From NCBI GenBank assembly GCA_021234155.1, contig JAJEKV010000041.1, positions 7,696,917-7,760,916 on the forward strand: a stretch of DNA of 64,000 nucleotides, in the 5' to 3' direction. Positions 46,241-56,631 of this stretch are shown one piece after another. The notes under the pieces were generated by a model. That model was not told the origin of the DNA and did no database searches. It saw nothing but the letters and a program-made list of their open reading frames with translations. This DNA is from Isoetes taiwanensis. Taxonomy: Eukaryota; Streptophyta; Lycopodiopsida; Isoetales; Isoetaceae. The first letter of the stretch is position 1. Every line of letters starts with the position of its first letter. Position numbers and translations under genes: made by a program.

Positions 46241-47698
46241 TCTCGCCAAAACAAAAGAATGGCTGGTCCCCTCAGCCATAGAGGGTCTTCAACTTTGTAC
46301 CAAGGTGCCATGAGTGAGAATCATGGTAGAGAGAGGGTGTAATGTACAAGTGTTGACGGAATAAGAGTGAATATGGTGGTGGGAGGATGTGAGTGGAATA
46401 TGATGAGTGAAAAAAGAATGAGAATGAGTATGAATATGAATATGATAGGATGATGATGGGGATGGGGTGTATGAGGGTGAGGTAAATGTGCAAGTGTTGA
46501 GGTCTCGCCAAAACAAAAGAATGTGTGCCTTCTTGAACCTTTAAAGAGCAACTCTGCTATGATGGTGAAGCTGAATTGTAGAGTGCTTTCTTTTGGGAAT
46601 GAAAAACAAGAATAAGGAGTTTAAATGGATGGCAAGACTACTTATGGCAGATGAATGAAAATGGAAAAAGGATGCACCTGTCATGGAATAGAATAGAAAC
46701 ACACAAACTAGTTAGTCTCAAAACCTTGCAACTCTGCTATGGTGGTGAAGCTGATTTGCAGAGTGCTTTTATGGGAATGAAAACATGAGTAAGAAGTCTA
46801 AATGAGTAGCAGGACCACTTATGGCAGGTGAATAAAGATGGAAAAAAGGATGCTCCTGCATATGGCACTTGGTAAAGCATTAGTAATCACTCTTTTTCTT
46901 GAGTCAGGTCAGCCCAACCTATAATCATAAAATTAACTTATCAAAGTAATATGCTCAAAAATTAAATAGATCTAACTATTCTAAACCTACCATAGATCTT
47001 TAAACTCTCTAATGCAAAAAGAAGGACAAGCAAGCATGCTGGTCCCAATACCTTTTCAAATGCAGGATATTGATAGGATTTGGTAACAACATTCCTGAGG
47101 CAACCTCTTGTAGCCAATATGAATTAGTACCTGCAGATTCCAGCACCACAAAGGGTCCTTCCCAAATATTATCAAACTTGCCAACTGACTCTTCTTTTGA
47201 CTTTTTCCACTTAAGGACAAGCTCCCCCTTCCTAAAAGTGCCCTGTATTCTATGTGCAGCTTTGAATGCAGCCAGATCTTTGGCCTTTTTCAGCAAATTA
47301 GTATTCTCAGCTTCCATTCTATATTCATCTAGGTGCAGCAAGGCATCCAATCTTTCTTGCAAGGCATGTTCAAAAGGTAAGCATAGTTTATGAGCCAATC
47401 TCAGGGAAGGCAACTCGAGTTCCACTGGTAAAACTGCCTCTATGCCATAAACCAAATTGAAAGGTGTATGATTTGTAGCTGTTTTGATGGTAACTCTATA
47501 AGCCCAAAGTGCATCCACTATTTTAACATGCCAATCCCTCTTGTTGACCTCAACTGTCTTCTGCAAAATATTTTTCAACACTTTGTTAGTGGCTTCAGCT
47601 TGTCCATTACCCTGGGGATAGTATGAGGAGCTTTTGGTATGCTTGACCTTCAAAATGTCCAACAGGTTAGTAATAACTTCATTAACAAAAGGTGTACC
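46241..47698 (-). pseudogene. Family A' integrase end and 3' untranslated region, copy 4
   Basis: Open from the LTR-derived MWLTFKPGLGST through GTPFVNEV to the stop at 47009. Private changes WKKSKEESV replace WNKSKEDSV. GTACC at 47694-47698 is one half of the target duplication of the neighbouring solo LTR. Confidence 0.88.
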
Positions 47699-49583
47699 TG
47701 TTGACCCTAAACCTGGCTTAAAGGTCAACCACAAGGAACCAATTCAAGTTTTCACTCAAATTGGGGTTAGAACCTCCAGATCACTTGAGGTGATCAGTCT
47801 ATGCAAGGAAATCCCAAAAACAAGTTCAAAAAGTTCGAGTTCTATACCTTTCCCATTTCCAAAAAATAGTACCTTTGCCAAAACAAATGTGGTGTCGAGA
47901 TGCAGATCGATTTTCTAAGTCAGATGCAATAGACTTGGTCAAAAAAATGGTAATTAACCAACAGTAAAACCTCTGACCAAGTCAGAGACTTAATCTGTGA
48001 GTTATTCGAGCTCAAAGTGGGGTCAAATTTTGGTCAATAGAGGTCAAATGTAGAAAACAGTGATCAGAAATTGAGATTTGGAGTTGCCAATCATCTTTTT
48101 GAGAAATTCCAAAGTAGATAGGTTGCAATGATGCTAGGGAAGAGTGGCAATCAATCAAATCTTCATTTGGATGTGTAAAAGTATTTTTTGTGGCTAGATT
48201 TGGCAAAATACAGTCAAAACTGTCCAAACCCGAGAGCAACTTTTTTGAATTTGAGCTATACTTGGTATTTTTGAATGATTCCAACTCCTTTGGACTGCAC
48301 AGGCTCTAAGGAGAGATGGCAAGTGGTCCAAAGGAATAGAAATACACACTAGAATTTTCTGTAGAATATTTTGTAGCAAAAATTGTAGAATAATATATCA
48401 AAGATGGATTTGACAACTTGGCAATCGATTTGAATTGATATGGAGGTAAATATATCATGATAACAGAATATAAGGATGCTTCATAGCTTTAAATCACAGG
48501 AAAATAATCTTCTCAAGTCAATAAATAATTTTTGAAGGTAATGTCAACCAAATCTTGTGGATCCAGTTGAGGAGAGCTCAAGAACTTCAAGGATCGTCCA
48601 GATCTTGCTCAGCAATGATCAATGTAGGATCTGAATACTTCTGGGCCTTCGAAAATGCTCTGATTGCATTTCCCCTGTATATAGTTTTTTGGATTTCGGT
48701 TTCAGTGATTTCGGGTGACAAATTTAGGCTTAAATTATTGCTTAAGTTCCGGGATCCAAGAATAGATTGGTTGCAGGGAGAATGGAACCAAATCGGCATG
48801 ATTCGAGCCAGAAACTCGGATTTAGGGTTCATGGCCGTATATTTCGGGGAATTTCCGCGATACGGTTCGCGTATTTCCCTTAAATATGCTGGGAATATTC
48901 CTGTATTTGGGATTTTAGGAAAGTTCTACCATGGTTCAAGCTTAAAGCTTATATTATCTTGGAGTTTTATGCATGCTTTAGACCATGGTATCAAATACCC
49001 ATAACCTAATTTGAAGTTATTAGGACCATGAGACCAATTTGAAGGAGTGGAGGGCCAACAAGGGTTTAACCATAAAATAGGGGGTGAGAAATAGAGATTG
49101 GCAATGGGGGCAATAAAGGCTCATGTGGATAGTGGAGATAGATGACAATAAGATATGGATGTAAAGAAAACAAGGTATGGAGTAAGTGTGTATGGCAAGG
49201 AAAAAGCAAATGTGGGGGGCAATGATGCAAAAGTGGCTAGGGAATATAAGAAGGGAAAAATGGCTAAACAAGGTGACAAGGGTGAAACCATAAAGGGGAA
49301 TCTTCCAGACTCTAACTTCCAAACTTCGAGCAATATCTTCCAAACTTCATAACCCAGAATCTTCTAGAGCATATTCCTGACTAAGCATTTGACTTTGAAT
49401 AAAATACCTTTTGTGAAGTTTGAACCTTGAGCATTGTTTGACTTGAAGCATGAACATTTTTTGACCTCCATAACAATGTTGAGTGACAATAATCTTCCAA
49501 GCTTTGCCCTAGTCTTCTAAAATGAGTTGACCTAGTTTGAACATATGGATCCTTCATTAGCATGTTGCCCTTTGGGGGCAACA
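47699..49583 (-). repeat. Complete solo LTR of family A with GTACC target duplications
   Basis: It runs TGTTGACCC to GGGGGCAACA (1885 bp) and is flanked by GTACC at 47694-47698 and 49584-49588. It interrupts an integrase frame between HSDRG and GTPFVNEV, which lie next to each other in the family A protein. This defines the LTR ends for all copies. Solo LTRs arise by recombination between the two LTRs of one element. The right edge of the tandem array (48613) falls inside it. Confidence 0.93.
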
Positions 49584-49588
49584 GTACC

Positions 49589-49668
49589 CCTATCAGAATG
49601 CAACTGAAAAGGAATACCAAACCCGGAACAAACATATTCATGTAAAAACCTTGCAGTTGTTAAGGAGC
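49589..49668 (-). pseudogene. Integrase core fragment upstream of the solo LTR
   Basis: The minus strand reads LTTARFLHEYVCSGFGIPFQ and LHSDRG, with the second catalytic Asp. It joins in sense to GTPFVNEV at 47693 across the LTR. Upstream of it the homology ends. Confidence 0.8.
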
Positions 49669-50176
49669 AAATTGCAAAAAGTTCAACTGCCCCTGAAATT
49701 TTGACAGTTTTGGAACTCCCAAGTTTGCATATCCATGTCTTGGGATCCATGCAGTAAAACCTTTTGACACTTGGAATGGTGAGAGGAGAAGAGTAGCAAG
49801 AAATGCTTGGGATTTAATTTTGAGATTCTTGGATGCTCTCTTTGCTTATTATGGATTTTTGAACAAGCAGACTTGAAACAGACAATTTCAATGTGTGGGT
49901 ATAAAGCAACTTCTGTACAAGAAGCCCACAAAGCTTCCCCTTCAATACGATTTTTATAAAGGCATTAGAATGATAGGCTTATCTCTAGTTTTTGGTGATT
50001 TTTAAATTACAAGGGGCTATTTGGGAAAATACTTAAGAATTAAGGGCATTTTGGGAATTTCAGAAATACGAAGGGCTTTTTGGGAATTAAGTCAACAATT
50101 AAGGTTATTTTGGTAAATTTCCCAAATTTTAATAATTTTGAGATAGCCAAATTTGAAAAACCGTAACTTGAGATGG
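49669..50176. other. Non-coding spacer
   Basis: No gene seen. From about 50010 to 50125 several imperfect AAGGGC(A/T)TTTTGGGAATT words recur, a simple degenerate repeat. Confidence 0.4.
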
Positions 50177-50857
50177 TGACCTGCAGAAGAAGTCAATGGC
50201 AAGAAAAAGGTAACATTATACAACAAGGTAGGTGAATTTGAGGCCTTAAATTTCATTGAAGAAGAAATGCTGTTGTCAAACCCATGTGGAGAATTTGAAT
50301 TAAATGCAAACAATCAAGTATCCAACTTGGAACTCCCCATTCAGCTAGCACTCCCTAAACAAGACAATTTTGCGTACTTATGGTTTGATGGTGGTGTCTC
50401 CAAAAGGCTAAGTGTGGCCTCATCTGCTGCTATTCTCAAAGACACTTCCAATAGGTTGCTTGCAAAAGTAGGCAGAATTTATCCTAATACCACCTCAAAT
50501 ATGACAGAATACAAAGCTTTGATAGCAGGTCTCCAAGAGGCAAAGAATTTGAGTATTAATGAAATTGTTATCTTTGGAGATTCTCAACTTGTTTGCAGGC
50601 AAATATTGGGTGAGTATCAAGCCAAGAATAAAGTCATGATCTTGCTTAGAGATCAAGCTATACATGAATTAAAGAATTTCAAAACTTGGAGGCTCTATCA
50701 TGTGCCAAGGGAGCAGAATGGTGAGGCTTATGCACTCTGCAAAAGTGTCCTTCTCGAGCACTTAGCTGAAGGAGCAATTCAGGAGGAAGAACTAGAGAAA
50801 AAAGACCTGCAACAACTCTGTCATATTCTGGTAATCAATGCTAGTGAAGAAAAATAG
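50177..50857 (+). pseudogene. Element C polyprotein part 1: archaeal-type RNase H upstream of RT
   Basis: The frame opens after a TGA at about 50174 and runs VTLYNKVGEFEALNFIEEEM before the Met at 50267. Counting from that Met, an RNase H fold of the archaeal/plant Tat type is seen: Asp41 in YLWFDGG, Glu81 in TEYKALIAGLQEAK, Asp105 in GDSQLVCRQILGEYQAKN and YHVPREQNGEAYAL at 145-157. The fourth acidic site, normally Asp in ADALA, is Tyr155 (codon TAT). The frame meets TAG at 50855 but continues in phase into RT. In Tat elements as I know them this domain follows the first RNase H and precedes integrase; here it precedes RT. It would degrade RNA in RNA-DNA hybrids during reverse transcription. 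Confidence 0.85.
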
Positions 50858-51640
50858 GTAAAGAAAATCAAACTGAACAAGAAAGCTTTAGATAGAGTTC
50901 TGTATGTTGGAGATTTGTTCAAAGAAGAAGATAACACCTTTGTCACGAATTTCTTTGATGATTGAAAGGATATTTTTGCTTGGAACTATGATGAACTGGT
51001 TGGTGTTGACATATGCATTTGTGAGTTTGAGATAAAGATTAAAGAAGGTATGAAACATGTGGTACAAAAACTCAGAAGAATTAATGCATCCTTGTTAGGA
51101 CTAATTAAAGAAGAGTTATATCAAATGAAGGATGCAGGTGTGATTGCAGAAATTGTGAACCCTGAATGGCTATCTTGCATTGTCCCTGTAGAAAAGAAAA
51201 ATAAAACCATCAGGATCTGCATTGACTATAGAGACCTAAATAAAGCTACCATTAAAGATTGCTACCCCTTACCATTTTTAGAGGAAGTCTTGCATGCTGT
51301 TGCAGGTAAAGACATATATTCTTTCTTAGATGGTTTCTCAGGTTTCAACCAAATAAGCATAAAGGAGGAGGATCAGCCAAAGACCTCATTCATCACACCA
51401 TGGGGAACATTTGCCATGAGGAGGATGCCCTTTGGACTAATGAATGCATCTACAACATTCCAAAGAGCTATGGACACAATTTTCAAAGACATGCCTGCTA
51501 ATGCTTTTCGTGTCTTCTTGGATGATCTTTGCTTAGGAACCTCCCTCAAGAGTCATTTTGATGTTCTAGCTAAGTTGTTTGCCTTGTGCAGGAAAGGGGG
51601 AGTCAGCTTAAATCCAAAAAAATGTGTTTTCTTGTGTTGA
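50858..51640 (+). pseudogene. Element C polyprotein part 2: reverse transcriptase
   Basis: In phase with the RNase H frame: VKKIKLNKKALDRVLYVGDL, a TGA at about 50963, then KDIFAWNYDELVGVD, the typical lead-in to Ty3/gypsy RT. From the Met at 51050, RT motifs are IRICIDYRDLN (55-64), SFLDGFSGFNQI with catalytic Asp94, TPWGTFAMRRMPFGLMNAS and FLDDL with Asp158-Asp159. A TGA at 51638-51640 ends the open part. RT makes cDNA from the element RNA. Three in-frame stops make it non-functional as read. Confidence 0.92.
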
Positions 51641-52458
51641 AAAGGAGAACTGCTTGGACATGTGTCTACAAAAGGCATTCAAGTGGCTGAGGCTAAGGTT
51701 GAGGCTTTGAAAAAGTTGGCACCTCCCAAGATACTCAAACAGGTAAAAAGCTTCATGGGAATGACCAGTTTCTTGACAATGTATGTCCCCCACTTCTCAC
51801 ACACTATGAATCCAATTTCTACCCTCACAAAGGTTGGAAAATTTTCCAAAAGTGAAAGCAAGCATATTCTGGTTGATTGGAATGAAGAGTGCCAGGAATC
51901 TTTTGACAAAATCATTAATGCCATCTGTAATTCCATCCTGTTAAACCCTCCTGATTTAGAAAAGCCCTTCAAAGCGTATATCAGTGTCACTAAAAAGGCA
52001 ATTGGTGTTGCTTTACTACAAGAGGATCATGTAATTGCTTTTGCTAGCAAAATGTGGTCTGACACTGAGCTAAGATATCCTAGACTGGAAAAGAGTGCAG
52101 CAGCTCTCATGTTTTTGATAGAGAGGCAGGGACATTTGCTACAAAATAGCCAAGTTCAAGTCTTTATGAGGCAAAATCCTTTGTCACTCCTTTTTGCTAA
52201 GAAGCAACCCAAAACAAAGTTGTGCAGGTGGGCCTATAAAGTCCAGACCTATAATATTAATGTCAAAGTGGTTAATTTAGTGGAAAATCCCAGTGCATAT
52301 CTGCCTTATGTTCTATTTGAACACGAGGATCAAGATGGCTTGTATAATGATGATCTTGTTACTAACTTGGTTGTTTTTCATGCAAGAGACTTAGACTAGC
52401 AGTGTGAGATCAGAAATTACCTTGAAAACAATGAAGTGCCAAAGAATTTGAGCAGCAG
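51641..52458 (+). pseudogene. Element C polyprotein part 3: RT thumb/connection and degenerate RNase H
   Basis: It continues in the same phase: HVSTKGIQVAEAKVEALK, SFMGMTSFLTMYVPHFSH, then an RNase H-like region FKAYISVTKKAIGVALLQ (about 103-120 from 51662). The canonical first Asp is absent. RYPRLEKSAAAL keeps the Glu, and VFMRQNPL stands where a TD-containing word is usual. Then CRWAYKVQTYNINVKVVN. A TAG at 52397-52399 replaces the Trp codon of DLDWQ in element B. The frame goes on to NNEVPKNLSSSQ and is cut at 52458 by the family C repeat. The loss of catalytic Asp fits a Tat-type connection domain. No integrase is present. Confidence 0.9.
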
Positions 52459-53110
52459 TCAAACCAGCCAATCTCCCCGTGCCACGTGGAACATCCGGGC
52501 GTGTGGGGCGGTGGAGGTACCAAGGCCCACGTGGATATTACACGTAAATCTTATTAATAATAGATTTATTTTTTCTTATATACCTGGAGCCTCCCGATCG
52601 ATTTTGGCCTGTGGGATATTGTTTATGAACTGCTAAGAACTCTAATGCTCTACTAACGCCAAGATCCGGCTAATTGGCCCCCAACAAGAACTCAATCATG
52701 ACCTTGAGAGGCCGAATTGTCTTGCATTACATCAAGAAAGCATCTCAGAAGCTAAAGGATAGAGGATCGATCCGAATTGGCCAAGAATCAGACAGAACAG
52801 GGGAATCTTAAAAAGGGACTTTTGTGCTCAGAGAAAATTCGAGGGCTTTGAGGTGAAAAAGAGATTGATTACCTTGAAGAAGGACCGGCTTGCATCTTTG
52901 GAGCTTGATTTTGCCTTCCACACTTGATATTTAGCTTGAATTATTGACAAATTCATGCAAATTCCTTGATTGTATACCTATTTGATCCTGTGCCCAAGAC
53001 TTAGAGCTTGGGATTGTTATTGTTTGCCTGTGTGTACCTGATTCAAATGAAAATCCGAGCCTTGTTATTAAAATTATGAGTGTTCCTTATCAATCTGATG
53101 ACAGAATTAT
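52459..53110 (+). repeat. Family C LTR-like repeat, copy 2
   Basis: It starts abruptly after the SSSQ codons with CCAGCCAATCTCCCC and aligns to 3920-4325 and 5465-5620 without the 1.1-kb insertion. CACGTGG appears twice. The right end is not defined. Confidence 0.55.
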
Positions 53111-53801
53111 TGCGCTGCATTATTATCCCTTTGCATTTCATTCCGAAGGATAGAGCAGTTCTAGCATTGCATTTGGACATCTAGAATACAAGTGTCTCTT
53201 AGCCAAAATATTTGCTTGATCTATCACTACGGATCTGAGCTTATATTTAGGGTCATTGAAGCATAAATCCACCTTTAGTTCAACAGTGATCAGGGAAAAA
53301 ATTCTTAGAGTTATTAGTTGGTCATGGCATGCATGAATAGTGCATAAAAAAGCAAGAAGTGCATTCATTCTTTCTAGCAAAAGCATATTTTCGCTTCTGT
53401 TCACAGTCAGCTATTCTAAAATTCAAAAAAAAAAAAAAAAATAGATCTCTTCCTGCAAAGACCACCAAGGAACATTGTGTGCAGACATCTTTGGGAGAGG
53501 CAAAAGCATTAAATCCCAAAAAGAAAGAACCAGCATCGAGTTTAGAAATTTAGCTCTCTGCCAGGGACATTGACCAAAAATTGACTTGGCCAGGAGTGTT
53601 TCTCTGACATATCTGCCCTTATCAGAATCTCTCTGACTTTTGTCCCAAGATACTCATAGGTCTTGTGCAGCCATGGGAGCAAGAATCATGTTCAAAATCT
53701 ATTTGGTTTGCATTTGGCAAACTTTCTTGTGAGACACTCTTTTTATCCTTCAGGGAAAGATAAGTTAGATAATTGTTTGAGCATTTTTCTTGGATCTTTC
53801 C
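53111..53801. other. Non-coding, mixed remnants
   Basis: No gene seen. An A17 run at 53425-53441 is the only notable item. Confidence 0.4.
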
Positions 53802-54160
53802 TTTTTTTTTTTTTTTTTTTTTTTGAGGGAACGGAGGTGTTTTTTATATTATATAGAATAGAATAGAAAATACAATGCCTCATTACAGCAAGAGAACTAC
53901 TACAGGAGTAGACTCAACATCTTCATTCCCTTAACTGCAGAAGCTTATTAGAAGCTCTAATAGCAGATCTACGTTAAGGCACAGAAATATCTCTCCACAT
54001 CAGAACCAGAAGCTGCAAGACGATCAAGAAGAGCCAATGGCTCTCGAAATAACTCCTCTTGTTCTGAGAAACACACAAATAACTTGAATTGCTGAAATAA
54101 TATGAAGATGTGCGATCTGAGATTATAAGGCAGCAGCCAAATATAACACAAACATGCATA
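53802..54160 (-). mobile_element. Possible retroposon 3' end with poly(A) tail (minus strand)
   Basis: A run of 23 T (53802-53824) followed by GAGGGAACGGAGGTG looks like the poly(A) tail of a minus-strand retroposon. Upstream in minus sense is a short frame with LFREPLALLDRLAASGSDVE ending in a stop at about 53969. A similar junction, T-rich run then GAGGG, lies at 62842. The class (LINE, SINE or processed transcript) cannot be told. Confidence 0.35.
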
Positions 54161-54184
54161 TTAGTACCTGAGGAAGCACATGCA

Positions 54185-54385
54185 CAGACTTGGTAGTATC
54201 TAGCATGCAAATTCCATATGGAACACCAAGGTACTTTGGCATCGGTACCAAAGTTACACCCAAACTTCAGTATTTGAGTGCACAAGCTCAGACTTGGCAG
54301 TATCTGGCATGGCATGCTAATTCCATATGGAAAGCCAAGGTACTTCGGCATCAGTACCAAAGTTTCACTCAAACTTCAGAATTTG
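54185..54385. repeat. Tandem duplication of about 95 bp
   Basis: Copies at 54185-54276 and 54289-54385 share CAGACTTGG-AGTATCT, AATTCCATATGGAA and CCAAGGTACTT-GGCATC. About 85-90 percent identity by eye. Confidence 0.85.
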
Positions 54386-55038
54386 TGTGGCTTATCAAGC
54401 TTTGCAGTGCTTAAAAAGCAACCTGAGTGCTTCTGTGCTCAATCTGGGTACTGCTATATATCTGTTATCCCTCCCTCTTCAATATAAGCCAACTATTCTG
54501 ATTAATTGCACAATTTCCCAAAGCAAACTGAATCTTTCTTATCTTCTATAACAGAACCTGGATCTTCCTGCTAGCAAGGAAGAGTGAAGGGAAAACGGCA
54601 TAACTAAAATTCTTTTCAAGAAATATCTATCAGACCATTTTCACTGCAAGAATTACATATTCTAATGCATCTTTCCATTACCTGGATCTGACTGAGAAAC
54701 TTCTTCTCCTCTTCGCCTTATAGGCCAGTGTCCCATTCGGGCAAACCCTTTCAGCGTGACCATAACCAAGAAAGGAAAATGGACATAATGCAAGCATCAA
54801 AGAGAAGAACCACGTTTGTGGTTACCTGTTACAACAGACCAAAACTCAGATTGTGCCGCCAGAAAGAAGAAAGAATGTGCATCCAAAGCAGATCTTGAAT
54901 CCCTGATTTCTCGAAACTAAGAATTCTGTCATGCATGCTAGCCTTATGCAGAAGAATCTTCATCACTGGAGCAGTGGCAGTGCCGGATTGTGGGAGAGAA
55001 GGGCGGTCTTTCTCCCACGGCCGCCCTAGCCGCTAACG
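54386..55038. other. Non-coding spacer
   Basis: No gene recognised. The last 60 bases become GC-rich (CCCACGGCCGCCCTAGCCGC) before the small frame at 55039. Confidence 0.4.
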
Positions 55039-55137
55039 ATGGCGCAGGCGCCAAGAACCATTTTTCTTTTGTTCTTTCTTGGATCTTTCTCACTCAGAGT
55101 GGTTGCCTTAAGCAACCTGGAGGTTCTAAACCACTGA
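55039..55137 (+). CDS. Possible first exon encoding a signal peptide (32 codons)
   Basis: ATG in a good plant context (AACGATGGCG) opens MAQAPRTIFLLFFLGSFSLR, then VVALSNLEVLNH and a stop. The N-terminus has a short polar start, a hydrophobic core and a possible Ala cleavage region, as in secretory signal peptides. A GC-rich leader precedes it. The coding part may have been spliced onward at GAGGT (55136-55140), but downstream is an inverted-repeat element, so the rest of the gene is lost or far away. This could be a chance frame. Confidence 0.3.
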   Translation: MAQAPRTIFLLFFLGSFSLRVVALSNLEVLNH

Positions 55138-55173
55138 GGTTGAAGGTTTTACCAGGAACACCTTCAACAGCAA

Positions 55174-55818
55174 GGTTATTGAAAGTTTTACATTATGAAG
55201 GTCGAGCTTTAGTCGGTTGCACTTGGGACATGGTCCAGAAGCTGCAGTTGAAAACACGAAGCAATAGGAACTGACGGAATGGGGTTTGGATTTATCCTCC
55301 GAGTGTGGCAATTAGAAGTCAAGAGCGCCTTTTGCAGCAGCAAAATTGTTTGGGACCATTCGGGATGGCCAATAGATCCAAAGTCTGTTATTTCAGTTGC
55401 CATGGCTCTGCATGCATGTTTAGAAAAGATGCACCTAGTTATCCAAGAAAACGACCACGTTTTTTCCTCCGAAACGTAAACCATGTGTGTTGCTAGGTTA
55501 TTGTACGGTTTATGTTTCGGATATCAAAACATGATCATTTTCTTGGATAACTAGGTGCAGTTTTTCTAAACATGCATGTGGAGCCTTGACAACTGAAATA
55601 ACAGAGTTTGGATCTATTGGCCATCCCGAATGATCCCAAACAATTTTGCTACCGCAAAAGGCGCTCTTGACTTCTTATTACCACACTGGGAGGAGGATAA
55701 ATTCAAACCCCATTATGTCAGTTCTTATTGCTTCGCATTTTCAACTGCAGCTTCTCGACCATGTCCCATGTGCAACCGACTAAAACTCAACCTTCATAAC
55801 GTAAACCCTTCAATAACC
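55174..55818. repeat. Long inverted repeat, arms of about 310 bp, 24-bp loop
   Basis: The left arm 55174-55482 and right arm 55507-55818 are reverse complements with about 90 percent identity by eye. Matching landmarks are TTTAGTCGGTTGCAC, GCTGCAGTTGAAAA, GTCAAGAGCGCCTTTTGC, CATTCGGGATGGCCAATAGA and ACCTAGTTATCCAAGAAAA. The loop GTGTGTTGCTAGGTTATTG is repeated in inverted form in the right flank (55819-55847). A transcript would fold into a long hairpin. It may be a foldback transposon or a small-RNA hairpin locus. Confidence 0.85.
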
Positions 55819-55858
55819 TAGCAACACACAAGGTTTACGTTTCGGAGGCATATCCTAG

Positions 55859-56631
55859 TCAGATTCGACCAGGATCTTGCACAATATCATCAGGTAGAGG
55901 GAGGGTGTTGACACCAGAAGACAGACCCTTAAAACCTTTCGAAAGCAGTTCGCCCCAAAGGTCCTCTCTCGAAGGCCCCTGACCATGGACGGACAACTCT
56001 CCCACTCCGGAACGGTGAACTGACTCTGACAATGGACTCAAAACATCGACATTACCCTGGAGACCAAGTTTCATGGGCAGAATACCATCCCTTCTCCAAG
56101 AAGCACCAAAGTAGCTCATGTCCAACACGTTCGTAGTCAATTGGCCTAAGAGGTGGCAGCAGAACATTGCCATGTAGAGGGTTTGTGTTCCTTTCGTTGC
56201 AAAAAATAAACTTGGTCTCTAGGGTAATGTCATCATTCCAGACGACATGGCGAAGTCGAATCTCCATTCCAGAGCCTTTGTACCGCCCGAACGATAAAAC
56301 AATTGGGTTTCTACACAGTGGACTGCAGGATGCTTCGCAGTTTGATAAGTTCTCGCGGACTGATCTTGGATTTTTTTGAACCTGCTCGAAGCAAGTTACT
56401 TGAACGGCGGATTCAATGGTCGAATAGGGAAACCGAGCTCCGGGGGGGGGGCATTGGCATTTGCCCTCCCAGAGGAGCGCTGGCAGGAAAGGCTGCCTCA
56501 GCAACCTTTCTGAGGTCCGTCTCCTGGGGTCTGGCCTCTCCCCTCTGGTGAGAAAGCCGCGCAAAGTCCTGGCCTGGTTCGATTTGGGGAAGGGTGTCAG
56601 CACAAGATCCCTTTATTCTATCCCTTGCCAA
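55859..56631 (-). pseudogene. Frameshifted minus-strand coding remnant, family unknown
   Basis: Coding-like stretches on the minus strand change frame several times: AEAAFPASAPLGGQMPMPPP, RYKGSGMEIRLRHVVWNDDI with LETKFIFCNERNTNPLHGNV, and DMSYFGASWRRDGILPMKLG with VHGQGPSREDLWGELLSKGF. The balanced base composition differs from the AT-rich surroundings. It may be a retroelement (for example LINE ORF1) or a captured gene; I cannot assign it. Confidence 0.3.

Larger units (their letters stand above)
38728..48613. repeat. Tandem array copy 4 (9886 bp, with transposon)
   Basis: Last copy. At 48613 the LTR continues normally (CAATGATCAATG) instead of jumping to the exon, so this is the original right edge of the duplicated block. 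It contains the second 2.17-kb element. Confidence 0.95.

Noticed and set aside
50267-50857. Stand-alone host RNase H gene
   Set aside because: It is in phase with and directly upstream of retroelement RT, has no promoter or introns visible, and lacks the fourth acidic residue.
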